Below, in pieces: positions 1 through 10,321 of a DNA stretch of 64,000 bases. The DNA is from Lentinula raphanica. Its lineage: Eukaryota > Basidiomycota > Agaricomycetes > Agaricales > Omphalotaceae. The notes under the pieces were generated by a model. It had not been told where the DNA came from and did not search any database. It was given only the letters and a program-made list of their open reading frames with translations. Every line of letters starts with the position of its first letter. Positions within the stretch are counted from its first letter, which is position 1. The DNA lies in assembly GCA_027919835.1 (NCBI GenBank), contig JANVFP010000004.1:1364001-1428000 (forward strand), given 5' to 3'. Position numbers and translations under genes: made by a program.

Positions 1-12
1 GGCCTGAGTCGC

Positions 13-3000
13 TTAATCTTTTCCCGAGTTCTCTACTAGATTCCAGGAATCACCAGTTGGATCAATTTGATACAGCAACTGCATTTCCTGATCTCCCTGA
101 TCTTCCACAGTGAAGGCAGCATGGGCGGTGCAGTCCCCATCTATTACAACTTCTGCAGTGGATTCCTCTTCAGTAGTCGTGGTAGGATCTGTCCCTAAGA
201 ATTCCTCTTCTAGTTGGCAGTCATCACAGCATTGACATCCGACACATGCTGCACGGATAACTTCAGTTGCATTTCTATGTTCAGGGCAGTTTCGACCAAA
301 GTGACCCTTCTTCCCACAACGAATGCATAGACGGTTAGCCATTCGATAGTCTCGTTCCTCCTTAGAGATCTGATTGGGAGGAGAGGGTTGATTGGGTTCC
401 TCAGTCACTGCCGCTTTACCCACCACTGGTTTGGTAGTCATAGTATTCGTATTAGCACCAGGTTTCTTTTGCTGGGCAGGAACAGTAGTGGATGGATTAT
501 TGTTGGCATTTCGGTTTGCAAAGTTATTCTGGTAACCTCCGGGTCGGTTTCCTTTAAAAGGATAGTTGGGATTGTTATACTGAGTTCCTGTATTCCGCAA
601 CACCTCCCGGGCACCATCTAACTCCAACAAACGATCCACAACTGCACTGAAGGAATCTGGGATACGGCCAAACAATGTCAAGCGGCTTCTCAGATCATAG
701 CGAATCTGATCAACAAGGTGCCAACGCAGGGCTTCCTCATTGTATCCCGTCCGAAGTGCCTGGTCCTCAAAACGGACAATGAAGTCAGCAAAGGACTCAT
801 CCGATTTCTGGAGAGCATTGCTAAGGTTCGATTGTGCTTGTAGTTTCTCGTCATATAGACCAAAGAGTCTTCCAAATACTTGCACGAATGCACTCCATTC
901 ATGTAATGCAGGGTTGTAGTTCCCAGCCAATTCGGATTCTCTTTCAACCAAGGTCTGGAAATAACGAGCTGCTGCACCACTAAACCAGGAAGCTGCATAT
1001 TGCACGCGAGATTCCGAGCTAGAATATAGAGTTGGTTTTGCTGTGAACATCCGGAAGCAACCACTAAGGAAAGGACGCCATGCTTCACGGTTAGTTCCAT
1101 CAAAGACATCAGGTTTCCGAATTTCTAGCTTGGATTCCCTTGCAATAGCATCTCGTTCTGCTCTACCTGGATCAACAGGATGGGGAGCAAAATTAGCACC
1201 TTGGTTTCCAAATCTTCCTTGAGCTCCCGGTGTACCCCTAGACCTATTGGAACCCTGATTCGATGGAGGTGGTGGTGGTGGGAAATTATTATTACCATTA
1301 CCATTATTTCCTGGTGGAGGAGGATCATTCGGAGGATCTCCAAAAGGGGGTTCCGGAGGTGGAGGAGGTGGCGGTGGAGGCCCAGCTGGATTTTCAGAAG
1401 GTCTCCTGGGAGGCTCGTTTGGAGGAAGCGGTGGTCCAAAGGGAGGATTTGGTGGTGGTGGCGGAGGTGGTCCCCATGGATTATTTGGTGGAGGTGGACC
1501 CATCGGTGGAGGTGGACCCATCGGTGGAGGTGGACCCATCGGTGGAGGTGGACCCATAGGTGGAGGACCATATGAATTCCATTGTACCGTATTTGGATTA
1601 ATGAAATTTTGATCTGTCATATTATTCCAGGGCGTAGAGGGGTACGGTGTAGGCTGATTATATAAGCCTGTAGGCTGATGACCCCAAGAATTGGTATACG
1701 GAGTACTCTGGAATGGCATTTGGGGTGCCATCATCATTTCTGGGGTAACAAAGGGATTGACTGAAGTTCCTAAAGTTGGCAAGATCCTGGGAGGAGATGG
1801 AGGTCTAGGACCCACTGGTCGCATTGGCCTCTTTCCCTTTTCTTCCGCGGAAATTCTTCCTGCAAAACTTCCTTCAACCGAAATGGGCGATATCGGTGAT
1901 TGTTGACGAGTTGTACTGGAGGGTCCAGGGTCCTGAGGGATTCCTTCCACAATACGATCTATTGTTTCTTGTCCCTCAATGGTAGTGGTATGCAGGAAAC
2001 TCTTCCCATCCCAGTCCCAGTAGCCTCCTGAGTCTGATTCCTCACCAAATTTCTCATCTTTCGACCCATCATTTGTAGCAATCTCAATAGTTTCTGGCTG
2101 CTCTCGTATGGTAACGGTTCGGGTTTCTGCGACCGTACGAGGAACATCCAGAGGTTCTTCCTTCTCCTGTTCACCCTGATTGTCCTCCGGAGATTCCTGT
2201 TCCTCTGTTTCTTCTGGTTGTTCAGGAATTGTTTCCTCCCGAGGACTAGTCATGGTACCTGTTTGGACATACTGTCCGGCTCGAGGCATGCCAGGCTTCC
2301 ATTTGGGTGATATAGGAATATTATAACGGAGTTTGATGGGAATGTGGTGCTCGGGGTAGGCCATATAAATTTGGCGAACCACTTTGTCAAATTCCCAACG
2401 GATATAGTCATGACGTAATGCCCTTGACAGGAAGGCTGGATACTCTCCAGGTGCTACGCTGTACCTCAACTGCGAGATCAAACTGATCCAGTCCTCCCTG
2501 GAACGTTCAGGGTGATCACGTAATCCTAGCAAAAGGGCTAATCGTCTGCACCGAGTGGCCAGTAGGTTCACAGTATCTTCCTCTAATACATCTGGCACTG
2601 TAGTAGGTTCCATGGATAATGGGGGTAGATTCCGTGTACTAACTGTATTCTGTGGGTACATGACTTGTGCAGGGCTTGCAGGTGGCCCAGAGGTCTGAAA
2701 CGTGGATACTCCTAGTGTTTCTGGAGTTCGACCTCCCCAGGGTTGAGCCTGTTGTTCCGCAGTTCGGATATGTGGCCAGGGGTTAGGTGGCGGAGGTAAC
2801 GGATTCAGGTTCGGAACCTCTTGTTGCATAGCCCTGGGCAAAGCAGACTGTTCCCCGATGGAAGGCATCTGTGGGAATGTTGGAAAACGAGTAGGGGTCG
2901 GTGGAGCCATTCCCGATCCCATGGGAGGATAGATCTGTCCCACATATGCACTACCCTGATTCATGGGTTGCGACATCTGGGACTGATGGGATGCTACTGA

Positions 3001-3375
3001 AGTTCGTCGTGAACCAACATTAGCATACTGTTGTATCCCAACAGAGGGTGGTGTGTAGTTATATTGGATCGGGGGAGGAGGTGGCGGTAGAAAAGGAGGT
3101 GGTGGTGGTGGTGGTTGCCACCTGGGTCCGCCCGATATAGGTGGGATTGGCAAAGATGGTTGGTTTAGGTTAGGGACAATGGTGTTAGGAGGGGTCGGCA
3201 TTACCATGTGTGGTGGTACCTGTCGGGGTTCTCCTCCCAACATTCGTCCCGGAGTCAGGAATCCAGGGTTCGAGTCTGGGTTTCCTGGTGATCTATTGTA
3301 TCCTGGAGGATAAGTATGTGATGCTTGTGGTTCAGTTTGAGACCGAGTCTCCGTCCGGATAGTCTGCGTAGACAT
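13..3375 (-). CDS. Gag-like polyprotein of a Ty3/gypsy retrotransposon
   Basis: This 1120-residue open frame encodes a capsid-type protein that would package retrotransposon RNA. The first ~740 residues are strongly proline-rich and low in complexity. Residues about 757-930 form a retrotransposon Gag domain (AWRPFLSGCF at its start, then YLDEK-like helices around GLYDEKLQAQ). A CCHC zinc knuckle, CIRCGKKGHFGRNC, lies near residues 1016-1029, and an acidic tail follows. The start is the ATG nearest the candidate LTR, only 27 nt from it. No protease or polymerase domain is present, so pol must lie beyond the left edge. The long proline-rich extension makes the protein about twice the size of a usual fungal Gag. 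The family call is firm; expression is not shown. Confidence 0.85.
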   Translation of the reverse strand: MSTQTIRTETRSQTEPQASHTYPPGYNRSPGNPDSNPGFLTPGRMLGGEPRQVPPHMVMPTPPNTIVPNLNQPSLPIPPISGGPRWQPPPPPPPFLPPPPPPIQYNYTPPSVGIQQYANVGSRRTSVASHQSQMSQPMNQGSAYVGQIYPPMGSGMAPPTPTRFPTFPQMPSIGEQSALPRAMQQEVPNLNPLPPPPNPWPHIRTAEQQAQPWGGRTPETLGVSTFQTSGPPASPAQVMYPQNTVSTRNLPPLSMEPTTVPDVLEEDTVNLLATRCRRLALLLGLRDHPERSREDWISLISQLRYSVAPGEYPAFLSRALRHDYIRWEFDKVVRQIYMAYPEHHIPIKLRYNIPISPKWKPGMPRAGQYVQTGTMTSPREETIPEQPEETEEQESPEDNQGEQEKEEPLDVPRTVAETRTVTIREQPETIEIATNDGSKDEKFGEESDSGGYWDWDGKSFLHTTTIEGQETIDRIVEGIPQDPGPSSTTRQQSPISPISVEGSFAGRISAEEKGKRPMRPVGPRPPSPPRILPTLGTSVNPFVTPEMMMAPQMPFQSTPYTNSWGHQPTGLYNQPTPYPSTPWNNMTDQNFINPNTVQWNSYGPPPMGPPPPMGPPPPMGPPPPMGPPPPNNPWGPPPPPPPNPPFGPPLPPNEPPRRPSENPAGPPPPPPPPPEPPFGDPPNDPPPPGNNGNGNNNFPPPPPPSNQGSNRSRGTPGAQGRFGNQGANFAPHPVDPGRAERDAIARESKLEIRKPDVFDGTNREAWRPFLSGCFRMFTAKPTLYSSSESRVQYAASWFSGAAARYFQTLVERESELAGNYNPALHEWSAFVQVFGRLFGLYDEKLQAQSNLSNALQKSDESFADFIVRFEDQALRTGYNEEALRWHLVDQIRYDLRSRLTLFGRIPDSFSAVVDRLLELDGAREVLRNTGTQYNNPNYPFKGNRPGGYQNNFANRNANNNPSTTVPAQQKKPGANTNTMTTKPVVGKAAVTEEPNQPSPPNQISKEERDYRMANRLCIRCGKKGHFGRNCPEHRNATEVIRAACVGCQCCDDCQLEEEFLGTDPTTTTEEESTAEVVIDGDCTAHAAFTVEDQGDQEMQLLYQIDPTGDSWNLVENSGKD
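1487..1558. repeat. Four 18-bp tandem repeats in gag
   Basis: Four consecutive 18-bp units, beginning GGTGGAGGTGGACCCATC, encode repeated PPPPMG on the minus strand within the proline-rich part of gag. Copy number of such a unit is likely to vary between element copies. Confidence 0.9.
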
Positions 3376-3402
3376 TCTGGGGGCAGAAGAGATCGGTTAT
3401 TA

Positions 3403-4255
3403 TGTTAGGTGACCGTACACTCTAACCTTCGAATACACCTGAGTTCGACGGCTACGAGTTAGTCGTCCTGAGAAACGGTGCAAGATCTGCTAAGCAGAAT
3501 GTCTTACGTCGTGAATCGGGACTTGGAAGGACTTGGATGATCCTTAGTATGAGACTTGGTCAGACAAGAGAGAGAAAAGAGGTTCAACAAAGTTAGAGGA
3601 AACAGTGGTCAAATAGCTAGAATAACCGATCTAGGGAATACATGCAAGTACTTGGGATTTTTATAGGTAATTTGTAGGTAAGATATAAAAGGTAAGTAAT
3701 ATAAAAGAATGTCGGTCGCGAGTCGAGTCAACAGGAGTAGGGAGGACTCGAGTTGACTCGATGAGCGCCGGGACTTCAAGTCCTTATTGAATGGAAGTGA
3801 ACATGACTCGAATCGACGTGAACAGCGTCGATCCGGTCGTAAAGTACAATGATCAGAGTAAGCGAAGAAATGTAACCGTACGATATCCACCGTTCCTCGT
3901 AGCGGATGCAAGTAAGTGCAACAGAAAGGAGCGACCCGACCAGAATCTGCAGAGAGAGTCAGCGAGAGCGACAGGAATACATACAATATGCGAGAGGGAT
4001 CCAGGCGACGAGGCGGGGATCTTGTGAGGAGGAAGCAAGCAGGTAAAATTGAAGATGGAGGATCTTCGGTTCCGGTTGTCTGGGGACTGAGGTGTCGTTG
4101 GGAGTATACGAAAGTGGTAAGAGCAATAGAGGTCATTAGGAGTGTCCAGAGCCGAGGTTGAAGGGATAGCAGCGAGTCATTCGCGGAGGCGATGACTCGC
4201 TGAGTTTGGTTAGACATAGGGAACACGGAATCTGTAGAGAAAAGCGGGCCCAACA
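3403..4255 (-). mobile_element. Candidate 5' LTR of the left gypsy element
   Basis: Read on the minus strand, this 853-bp segment starts TGTTGGGCCC and ends CACCTAACA, giving short inverted termini (TGTTGGG / TGTTAGG). It sits 27 nt upstream of the gag ATG. A TATAAAA box lies near 3659-3665 on the minus strand, suitable for a U3/R boundary. The matching 3' LTR would lie outside the window, so the ends cannot be confirmed, and the sequence after the LTR (TAATAACCGATC) is not a primer site I recognise. A 215-codon open frame inside it is probably fortuitous. Confidence 0.45.
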
Positions 4256-4439
4256 TGTTCCTTATCTTCTAGAGCGTGTCAGGGAATGTGGAAACCCCGA
4301 CGTTCGTACACGGAACTTGACTGGTTCCATTGAGTTGAGAGACCAAAGGAAAGGCATCAGCAAAAATGTTCTGTGCTCAGGGCTACCCAACATAGATCTC
4401 AAAGAATTCCAGGTTGCCTGGGGTCTCTAAAGTCTTCAG

Positions 4440-5440
4440 TGTCTTTGGTGTCTCCTGAGACACCCCCCAAAACCTAAAGCCTTCAGAGTTCCCTGAATGT
4501 CTTTCAAAATCTCTGAATTTCTTTGAATATCTTTAGAAATCTTTGAATATCTCTGAGAATCTCTGAGAGTCTTCCAGAGATATTTAGATATCTTTCAAAG
4601 ATTTTCCAAAGCTCTTTAATGAGTTCAAATGATTCAAAAAGTTATTCAATCACATTTACTTCATTATATGATACTCTATCTATTGCTCTTATATTGACTA
4701 TATCTACTAACACTCATATATTATGATATACTGTATTTGAACTTGATGACTATTAATTTCGGAACACATTCTGATTATATGTATCATAATATATTATTAC
4801 AACCATTATATATGTGTAATGTTAACAAATATAATAGATAACAATGTATATAGTATATGTTATTATAGCTATATTCAGATTTTGACCTGGTGAAGTTCTT
4901 TTTGATTGTACACAGTCTACGGTGGCAGGTCATGTGACCACCTATATTATTGACAACTGTGAGTTGTAATATTTTAACTGATATTTACACTGTATTACTA
5001 CACTATACTATCTTCTAGATGTTAAGATGCAATAGTATCTTATTTCATATTCAATATCTCAAATTTTGAATTTTTGAAAACACTCAAAGTCTTCAGAGAA
5101 GCTCAAATATCTTTCAAAGATGTTCAAAGATGTTCAAAGATGTTCAAAGATATTCAAAGATCTTTCAAAGATATTGAGAGAACATGAAAAATCTCAAGAA
5201 ACCTTCAGGATATTGGAAAAAACCTAGGCAGCTCAGAGTATCCAAGCTCTCTAGAGTATCTGAAGAGCTCAGGTTATTCCCAAAAACCTGGAGCATTTTG
5301 GAGATCTCTGAGTTACCTTTGAACAACTCAGAAACAATTCTAAAGAATTTCAAGGAAACCAAATTTTGAGCCCTTTTCCCAAAGAGTTCTGAGACTCTAG
5401 ATACTTTAAACTATTTGAGAGACTTTAGACTTTTGGGGGA
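4440..5440. repeat. AT-rich degenerate short-period repeats
   Basis: This stretch is built from diverged copies of words such as CTTTCAAAGAT and ATCTCTGAG. The clearest tandem run is at about 5109-5180, where TTCAAAGATG recurs several times. No credible coding frame is seen. Similar words recur at about 7780-7970. Confidence 0.6.
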
Positions 5441-5786
5441 ATCTCTGGTGTCTTTGAAAGACCTCTGGTCAGGGGTATTTTTCCTGATGGGCAGAACCGG
5501 CCTTCCACTGGAAGCAGCAGAGTCTTCTTGTCACGCCGCTTACGCGTTGAAGGCTTCGTTAAACGAGTCATGGTTCTATGGTATAGCGGAGCCGAGGTTT
5601 TGGGAACCAGGATAAATGGACCAAGCAGGAAAAAGCCAGGGTGTGTCAGGAGGAAAGGGACCGAGGGTTTCTGGAAGGAAGAGATGGGCGGCCAAAGAAG
5701 GAAGGTTCAAGGAAGATGAGAGGAAAGGGCCTGAGGTGTCAGCGGACGACGTCTACTGGCACTTCCCTATAGCCTAGTCAGTACTT

Positions 5787-5812
5787 GTAATCCGTTCTGT
5801 CGAACGGATTAC
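5787..5812. other. Perfect 11-bp hairpin
   Basis: GTAATCCGTTC and GAACGGATTAC form a perfect inverted repeat around the loop TGTC. No T-run or gene end is placed to make it an obvious terminator. The rest of 5441-6140 shows no recognisable gene. Confidence 0.6.
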
Positions 5813-6149
5813 GCACAAAAAGGTATCTTGAATGGCCGACCGTTTCCTTGCGGTCTCCATTCCTCAGGTGTTCCCTAGATCTCCTTGTCCTTCCCTAGAT
5901 CATGAGTTGGCGTTCCGTTGGCGTCCATAATGAGCGAGGGCGAGTAAATGGTGTCGAAAGAGCGAAGGTGACGGTGATGATGGTGGAGGTTGAGAGACGA
6001 GAAGCGAAAATGTGTTTAGCACCGAATAAACGCCAGTTCGGCGACGGTTCGGCCATCGGCTACAACGCTGAAAACTTGTTAGGAAAATCCGCGAAAAATG
6101 GAAGAAAATCAGGAAAAATTGGGGGTGGGCCTTGTTATGATTCATAACA

Positions 6150-7545
6150 ATAAAACACTGTTATATTTCAAAAGATCACAATATAGCTAACCCGACAGGT
6201 TGAATTTTCGAGTTCTCTGAATTGTATTTAGAAGAATATGATATAGACAACATCCTGACACAGTATAGAGCCCAGACAAACATTATTGAGTGTGCTATTA
6301 ATGAATTTCGACTCAAAAACACCAAATAAGCGCCCATAAGCGCCCAAAACTCGTTGTTATAAGTGTGTTATAGTATAACAATGAGTGTGTTATGTATATA
6401 AAGTAACATTGTTCCGACTTTTTGACTGTTAAGTGTGTTAAGTATAGTGACTGACAACACTGTTTTAAGTATTTTCATTGTCAACTGTGTTAAGTATAAT
6501 ACATATAAGTACTGTTATGAGTTTTCATGTGTGAGGTTTGATGAGTGTTAAGTGTACTGAACATATTGAGTAATATAAATTGTTCTGAGTCATCAAGGGT
6601 ACTAGGTGTGTTAAAAATATCATGTACAATATGTTTGATACCCCAAATCATTCAGTTTGGTAGGATTCTTGAGTGATATAAGTGATTGAGGGTACTAGGG
6701 GTGCTATAAATAGTATATACATGATATATACTGACTGTGTAGTGGATTTGGTATGATTTGGAGTAATGTTGTTTTTCAATTGTGTCATGTAAATTTTTTT
6801 ATTTTGCATTTTCAGGGCCAATAAGGCACCCCTGAATTTTTTGAGTATTTTTTATGATTTTTTCAGATTTTTTGCTATCAGATGAGATCAAGTTCTATTT
6901 TTAGCCCAATAAAGGTACTAGGATGCTAAATATAGCATATACATCATATATACTGACTGTATAGTGGATTTGGAATGATTTGGAGTGATGAAAATTTTTA
7001 CACTTGTCGCGTATATTTTTTAATTTTCCATTTTCAGGGCCAACAAGGCACCCCTGAATTTTTTGACTATTTTTAGGATTTTTTTCAGATTTTTTGCTAC
7101 AAGATGACATCATCATCAAAAATTTCCTTTTTTGGTAATTTTTGGATGCCTCGATCTGCAATAGGCTATATACCATTCCTACATATTTTTAGCATTTTTA
7201 GTGATTTTTTTTGGCTATTTTTAGCACCTAGATAGATCCTACAGCATTTTTTACCATATAAGGCTATTTTGTTTACATACCCCAATTTGACCTAATTAGG
7301 TTTTTTTGGGTTTTTCTGAATTTTTATAGTTTATCAGGATTTTTTACAAATGTACCGCTTATTTAATATCTGGATAATTATTAATTACCCAAAACAGTAA
7401 ATATAGGTCAGATGTGACAGGTGGTGACAGGCATGCCCACCCCCCGGAGCCATTTCCGGAGCCCCCTCTGTGTCGTCACAACTATTTTCAAAAGCTCCTG
7501 GATAACTCATCAGGTCTTTTTACAAAAGCTTTACAGTATCAGCTG
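6150..7545. mobile_element. Foldback element, single arm (copy A)
   Basis: This segment is homologous, in the same orientation, to the right arm of the palindromic element at 18886-21787. It ends at the same terminal sequence (TTTACAGTATCAGCTG) and shares the GC-rich subterminal block GTGACAGGTGGTGACAGGC near 7420 and the block with GCGCCCATAAGCGCCC near 6330. It carries two copies of an internal ~215-bp unit, like the left arm of the other element. No inverted partner arm is found to its left, so it is a half element or a deletion derivative. Confidence 0.8.
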
Positions 7546-8143
7546 GACGATCAACATGTGCCCCCTCTTGTTGCTGTTCATGGCAACACGCTGGTGCAAG
7601 GACCACATTCGTCGTCTCTAGAACATGTAGATCAGCACCACTCAATGGACATTGATGTTGAGAACCATACCAATCCTCCTGCTCTACAGCAGGGACAACT
7701 CATGTTTGCTTCCTCCTCGTATGCCCCGCCTCCCAGCAGCATCTGGAAAACTATATAAAGCTCCTGGTCCCTGAGGCTCCCCCACAGAACCTGGGCTCCC
7801 CAGAGCTCCTCAGGGACCTCCGGTATCCTAGGCATCCTTGGATGCCTAGGGAAAGGGCCAAATCCTGGTATCCCTCCAGGACTTTGAAAAGAACTCAAAG
7901 ATATCATGGGAGACCTCAGAATCTCTCTATATATTTCAGAGAGACTCCACAAAGAGTTCCGATGACCTACATGGTAATCAACTCAGAGGCTGGAGCAAGT
8001 ATAAATACCCCTCATGCCATCACAATGATCACATAGACTACTGAGGTGATCTGAAGTTTATGTAGTAAAAGAAAAAGTCTCTTGTGCGACAATGGGCAAA
8101 ATTAATTGAACAAGAGACTTCAAGACTCTCATACAATTAAATA
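7546..8143. other. No gene recognised
   Basis: A 114-codon plus-strand frame starts inside the foldback arm at 7414 and runs to 7758. Its part after 7546 looks protein-like (ENHTNPPALQQGQ) but matches no family I know, and it may be a transposon remnant. At 8076-8119 an inverted repeat (AGTCTCTTGT / ACAAGAGACT) flanks a copy of ATGGGCA next to the tRNA-like gene. Confidence 0.4.
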
Positions 8144-8242
8144 TGCCCATTGCGAGAATCGAACTCACATCAGCCAGATATTGCACATATTATCTCATCA
8201 TACAGATATCTATCTAGCGCTTTACCATTAAGCTAAACGGGC
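8144..8242 (-). tRNA. tRNA-like gene with interrupted anticodon loop
   Basis: The minus strand folds as an acceptor stem GCCCGTT/AATGGGC, a D arm GCTT-AATGGTA-AAGC, and a T arm GTGAG-TTCGATT-CTCGC with canonical T loop. The anticodon stem CTAGA/TCTGG encloses a 34-nt loop, so an intron of about 27 nt is implied. The nucleotide at position 33 by this fold is A rather than U, so I do not assign an anticodon. It may be an intron-containing tRNA or a tRNA pseudogene. Confidence 0.6.
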
Positions 8243-8460
8243 AATGTACTAAATGGTTGTGAGCCAACTTTATACTTCGACCAGTTCTCTCTCCATTGCT
8301 TGAATTAATTTCGTTCCGCTGAATATCTTCTTCTGTGCTACGAGTCACAAAAAAGAACAGCCAGATAGGAAATATCCTGTCTTTTACTACGGGAGGGCGA
8401 AGACCAACAAAATTTCAGAAAACGAAGCTCAGGAAATTGATTTGATATAGTACCTTGACC

Positions 8461-8890
8461 ATGGATCATTCGCCAGCTGTGCATAATGGGCGGAAGGTGT
8501 CGGAATGGACAAGTTATATAGAGGAGACGGTTGAGCAGTTGAACGAGGTCTACCAGTATTTGTCCCAGCAGATCTGGGGGAGGCAATTGCGGAAAGGTGA
8601 TAACAGAGCTGAAGAACCAAGATAACGGCATAAACTCGAACACGTACCTTCTAGCAACCTTGAACAGTATCTAAAGCTGTTCGCCTTTCTTCGAACTCGC
8701 AGAATATCTAGAGGAAGACGAGAAAGTGATGGAGACAGTGTTTGACACATACGCTCGGCCAGCTTGAGAGCACCTCATTCTTCCCTCTCCAAGAATTGAT
8801 CTATGACACTATCAAGCTGCTCGCCCGGTCTCTTGCGAAACGAGAGAGTGGGAAGAAAAGTAAAGTCTATTCGGATATGATGATAGTATT
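8461..8890 (+). other. Possible exons of an unidentified gene
   Basis: A frame starting at the ATG at 8461 reads MDHSPAVHNGRKVSEWTSYI and continues with a helical, glutamine-rich stretch to a possible GT donor after 8600. Further plus-strand segments read FELAEYLEEDEKVMETVF around 8690-8750 and ELIYDTIKLLARSLAKR around 8798-8850, each in a different frame. They look like exons of one gene or a frameshifted remnant. I do not recognise the family. Confidence 0.3.
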
Positions 8891-8959
8891 GTCAACATGC
8901 AAGAATTCTCGCCTTTACATTGAGTATATGAATGTCTGTGGCCCGTGTACTAGTTAGAT

Positions 8960-10000
8960 GGAGGAGTCAAGAACCAATGATATCGTGGTTCTGAGCGGTC
9001 CTGGTCCTGGTCACTGAGAAGGATGAAGAGTAAGGGTGACGTGCAGTGTAAAAACGACGGCTGAATCACGAATACTAGATCGGTGTGTCGCGTGCAGGTC
9101 GTGTCACGATAAAAGCGCACGATTCACTACCTGGAAGTTGGCTCCTTAAATTTTTCGACAGAGGCGATGATGGTATCAGGTGTTATTATGAGGCCGACGT
9201 TGTGAGTATAGGCAGTTATATTTTGCGACTCATAAACTGAAATTGTTGAGCATCAGACATAGGACACGTACACTGGTAGGTGAACTCACCGTCTGTAAGG
9301 ATAAATCATCCGTTTGAGTCATGTTCCCTGGCAAATCCAGAAGTATCGGGCGCCACTGCTAAGTACAAGCACAAGATGGAAGAGGTAGTTTGAGCATTTT
9401 TAAATTCGACAAAAAGCAAGGCGACCATGAAACATTTGGGCAAGGGGGTTCGAGACCCCCAGGAATCTTGACCGCCCATCCGACTAAGACGACCAAAAAG
9501 TTTCCATTCTTGTCGAGGTAGAGTGATCCTATACACCGGATAAGCGAGGGACGAGGCTACCCTAGTGGAATCGTATTGCGGCGCAGGTTGTGTTTGGCTG
9601 GGTTGGCCCCGCGCGGGTGGGCTAACTATATTAATCAAGCTGTAAGCCCTAAGTGCGCAGAGTCAGTCCAGAGCACTGGTCTTCACCTGTGCCTGTAAGA
9701 GACTAAGTTCGACGAAAGATTTTGGACCAGGGAGAGAGGTGGGCGCTGAGAATTTGAGCTCGATGTATGCAGAGGTGATGAGAGTTTGGAAGCAAAGAGT
9801 TAAGCGCTCAACCGAACTCTCACGCCTCTATTCAGCTTATCCTCCGATAGGCTAGGATTATAGACTATAGTTCAAACAAGTTTGCTGAACGTATCGAGTA
9901 CAAGATAGAAGGAAGAGCACTATAAACTATGAGCAGGTACTATCGTACAAGATCCGTTCTGCATCTAGTGCACCATCATGTCGTTCGACTGCGTTTTCAA
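8960..10000. other. No gene recognised
   Basis: No convincing coding segment is seen. A perfect T-arm-like inverted repeat (GGGGGTTCGAGACCCCC, about 9446-9462) occurs without a matching acceptor stem or D arm and is probably fortuitous or a tRNA remnant. The C-terminal exons of the neighbouring RPA1 copy may reach to about 10000. Confidence 0.4.
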
Positions 10001-10321
10001 TTGCTGCTGACCCCAAGGGGTGCCCATCAAGTTCAGCAGGCTTTGTTTTCTTCCTTGTAGTTCAACGGCAAGATGCAAACGACTCCATACCTGATACGGT
10101 TGTGTTCCTACGATCGATAGACATCAGGAGTCAGACGAAGAGATAAGTCATAGACGTCGGACGAACATTATAATATAGAACTCGCGTTTCGCGCGAAGCA
10201 AAAAGTTGTACGACTTGCAGCAAGCCTTCGTCAATATGGTGTTGTATTGTACATCATCACTGTCCTGGTTACTTAAATTCAATCAGTTGCATGAATAGAG
10301 CGTATTTGCACCTCAACCTAC

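Noticed and set aside
1125..1575. Several long frames overlapping gag on both strands
   Set aside because: They are shadows of the proline-rich, low-complexity gag coding sequence (His/Trp/Arg-rich runs).
3609..4256. 215-codon minus-strand open frame
   Set aside because: It coincides with the candidate LTR, starts at its terminal TGTTGGG and has no recognisable domain.
9446..9462. tRNA T-arm-like inverted repeat GGGGGTTCGAGACCCCC
   Set aside because: No acceptor stem, D arm or anticodon arm at proper spacing.
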